32,593 nt of DNA from an uncultured Clostridia bacterium (lineage in GTDB: Bacteria; Bacillota; Clostridia; TANB77; CAG-508), in the NCBI GenBank assembly GCA_934177795.1, contig CAKPPS010000015.1, positions 1 to 32,593 on the forward strand, given 5' to 3'. Under the pieces are notes generated by a model. That model made no database searches. It saw nothing but the letters and a program-made list of their open reading frames with translations, and was not told where the DNA came from. Positions 27,518-32,593 of this stretch are shown here, in pieces. Made by a program: the position numbers and the translations under genes. Numbering within the stretch: position 1 is the first letter of the stretch; the number at the start of each line of letters is the position of its first letter.

Positions 27518-28885
27518 ATGAAAAAAGCAAGTGTAGGAAAAATTATAAGTATATCTGATTTAAATATTAAAATATTGCTTAATAGTAGTGATGTTGAAAT
27601 AAAAGATATTTTATATTATGAAGATGAAGAAAAAAATACTCATAGATTTGAAATAGTAGAAATGGATTATAATATGGCATTAGCCATACCATTTGAAAGT
27701 GTTAATGGAGTAAAAAAAGGTATTGACTTGTATCTTGAAGAAGGTGGGCTAAAAATTGAATACTCAGATAAAATATTAGGAAAGATGTTCAATTCTTATG
27801 GAGATACTATTGATGGAACACAAATAAAAAGTCCAAAAACTAGAAATGTGTATGATAAAAAATTATCAATAAAAGACATCAACATTAATGGTGAAGTACT
27901 TTGGACAGGAATAAAAGTAATAGACTTTTTTGCACCATTACAAAAAGGATATAAAATGGGATTAATAGGTGGCGCAGGAGTTGGAAAAACTGTATTAATC
28001 AAAGAATTAATTAATAATATATATAAGAAATTCAATTCAAATGCAGTATTTGTTGGAGTTGGAGAACGTTCACGTGAGGGACAAGAACTATATCAAGAAA
28101 TGCAAGAATCAAATTTATTAGATAAAATGGCTATGGTATTTGGGCAGATGGGTGATAGTTCATGTTCTCGTTCAAAGGCAGTATATAGCGGACTTACTTT
28201 AGCAGAATACTTAAGAGATGAAAAAAATCAAGATGTATTACTATTTATAGATAATATATATAGATTTATTCAAGCACAATCAGAAATATCAACAGAATTA
28301 AAAAGAATCCCTATAGAAAATGGATATCCAACTACAATGGTATCTGATATAAATGAAATAGAAGAAAGAATAAATTCTACAGAACAGGGATCAATAACAT
28401 CATTTCAAGCAATATATATTCCAGCAGATGATATAAATGATGATGCTGTTCAATCAGTTATGACACATTTAGATGGACAAATTGTGTTAGACAGAAAGAT
28501 AGCAGAAAAAGGACTATATCCAGCAATTAATGTTTTTCAATCTACCAGTAAAGCTATAGACCCATATAAAGTAGGCCTAAGACATTATAAATTAGTAAAA
28601 CAGACTTTAGCATATTTGACTAGATATGAAGAATTAGAAGAAATTATAGCAGTATTAGGTATAGATGAATTATCAGATGAAGATAAAATGATATTTTATC
28701 GTTCTAGAAAACTTAGAAATTATTTTACACAACCATTATTTGTTTCAGAAAATTATACAGGAAAACCAGGTAAAATGGTAAATGTTAAAGATACTTTAGA
28801 CGATGTTCAAGATATATTAGAAGGAAAATATGATGAGACCGACGAGAGTAGTTTATTATATAGAGGTAGTTTGAATGAGAAATAA
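27518..28885 (+). CDS. atpD: F1-like ATPase beta subunit (catalytic)
   Basis: The 455-residue catalytic subunit. Active-site residues are intact: Walker A GGAGVGKT (151-158), general base Glu183 in GVGERSREG (180-188), Walker B LLFIDN with Asp245 (241-246), adenine-stacking Tyr334 (KGLYP) and the torque loop DELSDED (383-389). Other conserved blocks are SEISTELKRIP (255-265) and QAIYIPADD (297-305). Departures from the canonical family include GQMGDSSCSR (209-218) in place of GQMNEPPGAR, and DDAV for DPAP after the PADD motif, so the subunit is fast-evolving but should hydrolyse ATP. It overlaps the epsilon gene by 11 bases. A normal ATP synthase operon probably exists elsewhere in the genome; this is likely a paralogous, specialised F1. 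Confidence 0.93.
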   Translation: MKKASVGKIISISDLNIKILLNSSDVEIKDILYYEDEEKNTHRFEIVEMDYNMALAIPFESVNGVKKGIDLYLEEGGLKIEYSDKILGKMFNSYGDTIDGTQIKSPKTRNVYDKKLSIKDININGEVLWTGIKVIDFFAPLQKGYKMGLIGGAGVGKTVLIKELINNIYKKFNSNAVFVGVGERSREGQELYQEMQESNLLDKMAMVFGQMGDSSCSRSKAVYSGLTLAEYLRDEKNQDVLLFIDNIYRFIQAQSEISTELKRIPIENGYPTTMVSDINEIEERINSTEQGSITSFQAIYIPADDINDDAVQSVMTHLDGQIVLDRKIAEKGLYPAINVFQSTSKAIDPYKVGLRHYKLVKQTLAYLTRYEELEEIIAVLGIDELSDEDKMIFYRSRKLRNYFTQPLFVSENYTGKPGKMVNVKDTLDDVQDILEGKYDETDESSLLYRGSLNEK

Positions 28886-29165
28886 AGATGAAGATGAAGA
28901 ATTAAGAAATAAAGACGAAATGCAAAATATTACTGTACAATTATTAAATATCGGTGGCGAAGTAAAAAAATATGATGATGTTAAATTTATAAAAGTTAGA
29001 AGTGAAAAATATAATTTAATAATAATGAAAGATTATCTGCCAATAATAGGTGAGGTTAGAGGAGAAATACAGATAGGAAGAGAAAAAGAAGATATTAATA
29101 TGAAAAATGTTCAAGGATATTTTATGCATAAACATAATAAATTTAATTTATTTTATTCAGATTAG
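28875..29165 (+). CDS. atpC: F1-like ATPase epsilon subunit lacking the C-terminal helices
   Basis: A 96-residue protein matching only the N-terminal beta-sandwich of epsilon: NITVQLLNIGGEVKKYDDV parallels the TVxVxTPxGxVYxxEV start, YLPIIGEVRGEIQI parallels the LPGHAPLLTxLxPGxLxI segment, and the end GYFMHKHNKFNLFYSD parallels GGFxxVxxNxVTVLAD. The two C-terminal helices of normal epsilon (about 40 residues), which inhibit ATP hydrolysis, are absent. The N-terminus has an acidic extension with a duplicated RNKDE. The start at 28875 has an AGAGGT site at 28862-28867 and overlaps the beta gene; Met16 is an alternative start. It would join gamma to the c ring. Confidence 0.75.
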   Translation: MRNKDEDEELRNKDEMQNITVQLLNIGGEVKKYDDVKFIKVRSEKYNLIIMKDYLPIIGEVRGEIQIGREKEDINMKNVQGYFMHKHNKFNLFYSD

Positions 29166-29174
29166 GGGAAAAAT

Positions 29175-29723
29175 ATGGAATTAATATTATACTATATTGT
29201 AGAAAGCAGAAATTTATTAATATCATTCTTAATACTAACTTTTATATTAGGAACTTTTGCATATTTATCAATAAGAAAATTTAAACAAGATAAAAAAATG
29301 AAAATATTTATATATGGATTATTTTTAAAAATGACTAATATAGATATCGTTAAATTATCAATTGTTATACTAAAAACATTTTTAGTAATATATGCTACAA
29401 TTGTAACAGAAGAACTAACTATGTGGTTATGTATAGCAATGTTAGCAGTCTTAACAATTATATATATAGTATGTGAATACAAAAGATTTATATATGAGAT
29501 TGTATATACACTTGTGCAAATAATAATTATATATCTTATATATTTGATAAATCATTATATGGCAGAAATAGAACAAGCAAATATTATATTAGGAATAAAA
29601 ATTTGTTTAGTAGTATTTGAATTGATATTATCAGTATATTTATTATTTAGAAATGTAAATATGATAGCTGAAGATAGAGTAGCGAAGAATTTTAAAAAAG
29701 AACAAAAGCGGACATTAATATAA
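29175..29723 (+). CDS. five-helix membrane protein of the rotary ATPase operon
   Basis: A 182-residue integral membrane protein with about five predicted helices (13-33, 58-78, 82-100, 106-127, 136-158) and a basic C-terminal tail. It begins nine bases after epsilon. The number of helices is near that of the F-type a subunit, but the a-subunit hallmark (a conserved Arg in a long membrane helix, with neighbouring Asn and Gln residues) is not seen: the helices contain almost no charged residues, and the Arg residues lie in loops. I do not recognise the family. By position and topology it is the best candidate for a membrane component that faces or surrounds the c ring, replacing the a subunit structurally but not for ion transport. 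Confidence 0.7.
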   Translation: MELILYYIVESRNLLISFLILTFILGTFAYLSIRKFKQDKKMKIFIYGLFLKMTNIDIVKLSIVILKTFLVIYATIVTEELTMWLCIAMLAVLTIIYIVCEYKRFIYEIVYTLVQIIIIYLIYLINHYMAEIEQANIILGIKICLVVFELILSVYLLFRNVNMIAEDRVAKNFKKEQKRTLI

Positions 29724-29753
29724 CTAATAATAAGAAAGGATTGGATTTTAATT

Positions 29754-30533
29754 ATGAAAGAACAAACTAAAAGAAAGAAACAATCAAACAAAAGAAAGTT
29801 TTTTAAAAGTGAAAAAGACATAAAAATAGCACTTATTGTAGTAGTTATAATATTTGCATTTGTAATTTATAAAATATTTGATCTTTTGATATTAAACAAT
29901 GAAAATTATGATTTGTCAGGAGAAACATACTATCAATATTTTTTTGGAGTTAAGCAAGAATATTCCGGAAAAATGAATCTTATACAACAAGATGATGATA
30001 TGCAATTAATTTTAGAAGATGGAAAAGTAATTAATTTAGATTCAACACCAATGTATTATCGAGATACTTTAGGTAAGGCATTATTAGCCCAAGAAATGGA
30101 ATTAGTTATACCAGATGACAGTACATATAAATTGAAAAAATTCACAAATGTAATAGAAGAAAATAATCAAACAAAATTAAAAAGATTGAATCATGATAAT
30201 GAAAAAAATATAGATAAAGGATTTATATATGATGGAAACGATTTATACTTTTTCTTAAATGACACGACTGTAACAGTAGGAAATACTGAATATGAATTAC
30301 CAGCATTATCTTATGTAATAGTAAATTATCAATCAAGTGTAGAAATTTATAATTATGAAAAAGATGAATATACGATAATACAAGATGAAAATTTATTACA
30401 AAGTGATGTTATAGCAACAAATAAAGCTCAAAATTACACCATAAATATGAGTTTAGATTCTTTAAAAACAGAAAAAAATAGTCAATTACTAATTAGTAAT
30501 ATAAACAATTTGAATGAATATGAATATAAATAA
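29754..30533 (+). CDS. single-pass surface protein D (membrane-proximal domain only)
   Basis: A 259-residue protein: very basic cytoplasmic segment (1-24), one membrane helix (about 25-45) and a beta-rich extracellular domain (50-259). The domain resembles the membrane-proximal domain of A, B and C: FIYDGNDLYFFLNDTTVTV followed by LSYVIVNYQSSVEIYNYE parallels B's AIWKISTNKYIILANNL followed by YLEVEYSDNEIVSIYNQE. Unlike A-C it carries no linker or fibronectin-III-like arm, so it may be the minimal version of the shared domain. It is the last gene of the operon, 30 bases after the membrane protein. I see no terminator between it and the promoter of the next gene. Its function is unknown; a linker between membrane motor and surface arms is a reasonable inference. 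Confidence 0.75.
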   Translation: MKEQTKRKKQSNKRKFFKSEKDIKIALIVVVIIFAFVIYKIFDLLILNNENYDLSGETYYQYFFGVKQEYSGKMNLIQQDDDMQLILEDGKVINLDSTPMYYRDTLGKALLAQEMELVIPDDSTYKLKKFTNVIEENNQTKLKRLNHDNEKNIDKGFIYDGNDLYFFLNDTTVTVGNTEYELPALSYVIVNYQSSVEIYNYEKDEYTIIQDENLLQSDVIATNKAQNYTINMSLDSLKTEKNSQLLISNINNLNEYEYK

Positions 30534-30539
30534 TAAAAG

Positions 30540-30568
30540 TTGACTTAAACATGCCTCCATGGTAAAAT
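30540..30568 (+). promoter_or_regulatory. promoter for the HAD hydrolase gene
   Basis: TTGACT (30540-30545), a 17-base spacer and an extended -10 TGGTAAAAT (30560-30568). It starts seven bases after the stop of protein D. Confidence 0.65.
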
Positions 30569-30617
30569 ATCAAAGATGAACTTGTAAATATTATACTAAA
30601 TAATGGAGGTATAAAAA

Positions 30618-31280
30618 ATGAAAGAAATACGGACAGTAATATGGGATTGTGATGGAGTTTTATGGGAAAACGCAAAGAATTTAAAAATTGTAGCCAAAGA
30701 CCTAGAGATTAAAAATGGTGAAGAATTTTCTGAACAATGTTATGCATTTTTTAATGTGTTTTTAGATTATTTTAAAAACAAAAAAGCAAATATGGCAGAG
30801 ACATTACAAGTTATAGAGAAAAGTATGCCAATACTGGGAATACATTCTGTTTCACCAATGGCTTTTTTTAGAGCATTAAATGATGCAAAATTAGAAACAT
30901 GTCAATTTAATGATGATGCTATAATTGTAATGCAATATTTGCAAAGTAAAGGTATCAAAAATATCATTAAAACTGACTGGTGGAGAGAGGCACAAGAAAT
31001 TGTTTTATACCATTATGGCGTGATGGAATATATAGAAGAGCTTCATTGCTGTGATGGGGCATACTTGAAAACAAATCCAAAGTCAGCAGTAGATTTAATA
31101 AAAAAGGGCCGGGAAGACAGCTATTTAATTATAGGAGATTCTATTAAATGTGATATTGCTTTTGCAGAGCATGCAGATATTAAATCCATTTGGTATAATC
31201 CTTATAACAAAGAAAACGCAACACAGATTAAACCAACTTATGAGGTTACTTCTTTGTTAGAAGTAATGGATATTATCTAA
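30618..31280 (+). CDS. HAD-superfamily phosphatase-like hydrolase
   Basis: A 220-residue cytoplasmic hydrolase. Motif I is WDCDGVLW (Asp10 nucleophile, Asp12 acid/base), motif II is the Thr in IIKTDWW, motif III is the Lys in LKTNPK and motif IV is IGDSIKCDIAFA with the metal-binding Asp pair. A helical cap sits between motifs I and II (about 16-100), as in beta-phosphoglucomutase or YjjG-type members. The substrate cannot be told; small phosphate esters are typical. It has its own extended -10 promoter, a GGAGGT ribosome site at 30604-30609 and a terminator behind, so it is separate from the ATPase operon. Confidence 0.82.
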   Translation: MKEIRTVIWDCDGVLWENAKNLKIVAKDLEIKNGEEFSEQCYAFFNVFLDYFKNKKANMAETLQVIEKSMPILGIHSVSPMAFFRALNDAKLETCQFNDDAIIVMQYLQSKGIKNIIKTDWWREAQEIVLYHYGVMEYIEELHCCDGAYLKTNPKSAVDLIKKGREDSYLIIGDSIKCDIAFAEHADIKSIWYNPYNKENATQIKPTYEVTSLLEVMDII

Positions 31281-31283
31281 AAG

Positions 31284-31324
31284 AAAGCACTCAATATTAA
31301 GTCATAACTAATATTGAGTGCTTT
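31284..31324. terminator. hairpin terminator after the HAD gene
   Basis: A perfect 16-bp stem (31284-31299 with 31309-31324) around a nine-base loop. The T tract after the stem is short (TTT then GG), so termination may be less efficient than the stem suggests. Confidence 0.75.
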
Positions 31325-31420
31325 GGTGTTATACTATTTGCAGACAAGAATGTATAAAAAACTTGAAACAAGAATGTAAAATAAATGTAAAAATACTGAA
31401 ATATAAATTCTAAGCAACTA

Positions 31421-31429
31421 TGCTATAAT
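31421..31429 (+). promoter_or_regulatory. extended -10 promoter for the last protein gene
   Basis: TGCTATAAT is a perfect extended -10 about 54 bases before the ATG at 31483. No good -35 box was seen at 16-18 bases upstream. Confidence 0.45.
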
Positions 31430-31482
31430 GTTAATGAAAAAATAAATATAATTTTGAAAATTACTAAAAGGGGAAAATAAAA

Positions 31483-32151
31483 ATGGAGAAAAATAAAGCA
31501 TTAAAAATAAGTTTATCAACATTTTTTCTAATTGTAGCAATTATTGTTATTTGTGTCATGGGATATTTTCTATATAAAGCAATTGAGGGAAAAAATACAA
31601 TTGGCGCAACAGTCAATCAATTAAATGAGAGAATAGATTTATTGAATAATACTATTGACACATTAGAAGAACAAAATAAAAATAAAAATAATAATGAAAA
31701 TGAAAAGTCAACTAATACAAATATAACAGAAGAAAACACTAATATAACAACAAATACAACAACTAATATAGCGCAAAATAATAGTGCGAAAAATGAGGCA
31801 GAAGTATCTCCAGATTCTTTAAAAGGATTATATGCTGCAGAACTTAAAGATGGAGGGGATTCAACAAATAATAAAGTGCTCTTAGTCTTGTTTGGAAATG
31901 ATAAGTTTTCTTATAGTACAAATCCATTAATTGATTCTTCTGTAACTGGACATTATACAGTTTCAGATAACATATTAACATTAAATGAAGAATATATACA
32001 CCCAAATGACGTGGGTGGACCTTATCCTACAAATGGAACAAGATATTTAAAAATAAATAATGATGGTTCTATAACAGATGAAACTTCTTTTAATGAAGGA
32101 ACAGTAATCTTAAAAAAGACAACAGAAGAAGAATTCTATGGACAAAATTAA
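31483..32151 (+). CDS. membrane-anchored hypothetical protein with coiled coil and C-terminal domain
   Basis: A 222-residue protein with one N-terminal membrane helix (about 9-31), a short coiled coil (about 43-65, leucine-rich NQLNERIDLLNNTIDTLEEQ), a low-complexity Asn/Thr/Glu linker (66-105) and a compact C-terminal domain (about 110-215). The latter has the pattern of lipocalin-like stress domains: GLYAAEL, then VTGHYTVSDNILTLNEEY, then a closing strand before EGTVILKKT. It is probably extracellular. It is monocistronic between an upstream hairpin and the T-box promoter. The ribosome site is AAAGGGGAAA. I do not recognise a named family. The TM-linker-domain layout recalls proteins B-D, but the domain is different and no functional link is evident. 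Confidence 0.75.
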   Translation: MEKNKALKISLSTFFLIVAIIVICVMGYFLYKAIEGKNTIGATVNQLNERIDLLNNTIDTLEEQNKNKNNNENEKSTNTNITEENTNITTNTTTNIAQNNSAKNEAEVSPDSLKGLYAAELKDGGDSTNNKVLLVLFGNDKFSYSTNPLIDSSVTGHYTVSDNILTLNEEYIHPNDVGGPYPTNGTRYLKINNDGSITDETSFNEGTVILKKTTEEEFYGQN

Positions 32152-32167
32152 TAAAAGGATGTATAAT
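32139..32167 (+). promoter_or_regulatory. promoter for the T-box leader
   Basis: TGGACA (32139-32144), a 17-base spacer and TATAAT (32162-32167). The -35 box lies in the last codons of the preceding gene. Predicted transcription starts near 32174, about 40 bases before stem I of the T-box. Confidence 0.6.
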
Positions 32168-32204
32168 GTATAACATATAAGATATAAAATAATTTTAATA
32201 ACTA

Positions 32205-32456
32205 AAAACAAAGAAAAAGAGAAGTACATTTAAAACTAATTTAAAGAGAATAGAAGCCGTTGGCTGAGAGCTTCTAAAATAAAGATAAATGGAAAGTAAC
32301 TTTAGAGTTGATAATCCGAAAATAAACTTAAGATTATCCGTAATACTGCGTTAAAGTAAAAGAGATATTATTTATATAAATGTAGATAATAATTAAGGTG
32401 GTACCGTGAGAAAAAAACTCGCCCTTATACTAAACAATAGTATAAGAGCGAGTTTT
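32205..32456 (+). ncRNA. T-box leader, probably tRNA-Val responsive
   Basis: A tRNA-sensing leader. Stem I contains the AGAGAAGUAC motif (32218-32227), a distal hairpin AGAAGC/GCTTCT (32252-32275) with a GAGAG loop segment, and a specifier loop GGAAA-GTA-A (32291-32299). By analogy to the glyQS leader (CGAAA-GGC-A) the specifier is GUA, valine (32296-32298). Stem III is GATAATC/GATTATC (32310-32338). The T-box core AAGGTGGTACCGTG is at 32395-32408. Its TGGT would pair with an ACCA tRNA end, meaning discriminator A, which fits tRNA-Val. The antiterminator pairs AAGG and GTGAG (32395-32410) with CTCGC and CCTT (32418-32426), exclusive with the terminator. It is expected to control valyl-tRNA synthetase or another valine-related gene beyond the window. 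Confidence 0.88.
32414..32456 (+). terminator. T-box regulated intrinsic terminator
   Basis: AAAACTCGC and CTTATAC (32414-32430) pair with GTATAAG and GCGAGTTTT (32440-32456) with one C-A mismatch and a nine-base loop. Its 5' arm is shared with the T-box antiterminator. Confidence 0.88.
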
Positions 32457-32463
32457 AATAATA

Positions 32464-32593
32464 GTGCGACAGGCATGTCGTTTAGCTAATCGGTGAAAGT
32501 CCGTATTGGAGGTATGTATCGCCAACCAATTAGAGAAGCACAAGCTATCCATTGTGAGGTGGAAGTGGAGGAAGTGGGTATCAAAATCATGGC
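32464..32593 (+). mobile_element. 5' end of a group II intron (IIC-like), truncated by window end
   Basis: The sequence from 32464 begins GTGCGAC, the group II 5' consensus GUGYG, and continues with the domain I layout of bacterial class C (IIC) introns: a short 5' hairpin (GCGAC-AGGCAT-GTCG), then GGTGAAAGTCC (32492-32502), and a later GGAGGAAGTGGG segment. It starts 11 bases after the T-box terminator hairpin; group IIC introns are known to insert just downstream of intrinsic terminators, which supports the subtype. The reverse transcriptase/maturase gene and the 3' end would be beyond the window. No sequence before 32464 belongs to it. Confidence 0.78.

Noticed and set aside
25341..28885. 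Flagellar or type III secretion ATPase, or Rho-like protein
   Set aside because: Two distinct alpha- and beta-type subunits with gamma, epsilon and c in standard order are specific to F-type rotary ATPases.
24217..29165. Reading the locus as an ordinary ATP synthase or as an N-type sodium ATPase operon
   Set aside because: There is no a subunit, the c carboxylate is missing, and epsilon and alpha are trimmed. N-ATPases carry AtpQ/AtpR and a carboxylate-bearing c subunit, and neither is seen.

Overview
The window is very AT-rich, with strong Shine-Dalgarno sites, TTGACA/TATAAT-type promoters (often with an extended -10), A-tract/T-tract hairpin terminators and a T-box leader. This points to a low-GC Bacillota lineage, most likely an uncultured clostridial gut-type bacterium; the exact taxon cannot be read from the window. 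All genes lie on the + strand.

Region 1 (1-6180) is central and fermentative metabolism: a 6-phosphofructokinase with an unusual substrate-site motif combination, a FIST-domain sensor, an aldehyde dehydrogenase, a small membrane-anchored hypothetical protein, and an iron-dependent alcohol dehydrogenase closely resembling lactaldehyde reductase FucO. Clear terminators follow the first and last of these genes.

Region 2 (6226-30533) is the remarkable part. It opens with a single-gene unit encoding a 3432-residue surface protein (here called A) with an N-terminal and a C-terminal membrane anchor, fibronectin-III-like domains and long GLUG-type beta-helix blocks. A second transcription unit then runs from 16868 to 30533 with gaps of about 30 bases or less and no internal terminator: a 1909-residue surface protein (B), a 523-residue surface protein (C), a rotary-ATPase set in the order c, b-like stator, alpha, gamma, beta, epsilon, a five-helix membrane protein, and a 259-residue single-pass surface protein (D). 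Alpha and beta keep their nucleotide-binding and catalytic residues. However, the c subunit has alanine where the essential ion-binding Glu/Asp should be, no recognisable a subunit is encoded here, alpha lacks most of its C-terminal helical domain, and epsilon lacks its C-terminal helices. Together this looks like an F1-like ATP-hydrolysing rotary motor uncoupled from ion transport and wired to giant extracellular proteins. It is conceptually comparable to, but distinct in composition from, the F1-like ATPases tied to surface machines in mycoplasmas. A, B, C and D appear to share a membrane-proximal ectodomain, which suggests they assemble with one another and possibly with the motor. The function (adhesion, gliding, surface rotation or protein handling) is inference.

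Region 3 (30540-32151) holds a HAD-family hydrolase with its own promoter and strong terminator, and a membrane-anchored hypothetical protein.

Region 4 (32139-32593) is a promoter, a T-box leader whose specifier reads as GUA (valine), its terminator, and, 7 bases after the T tract, the 5' end of a group II intron with IIC-like features that runs off the window. The regulated gene, probably valyl-tRNA synthetase, would lie beyond the intron.
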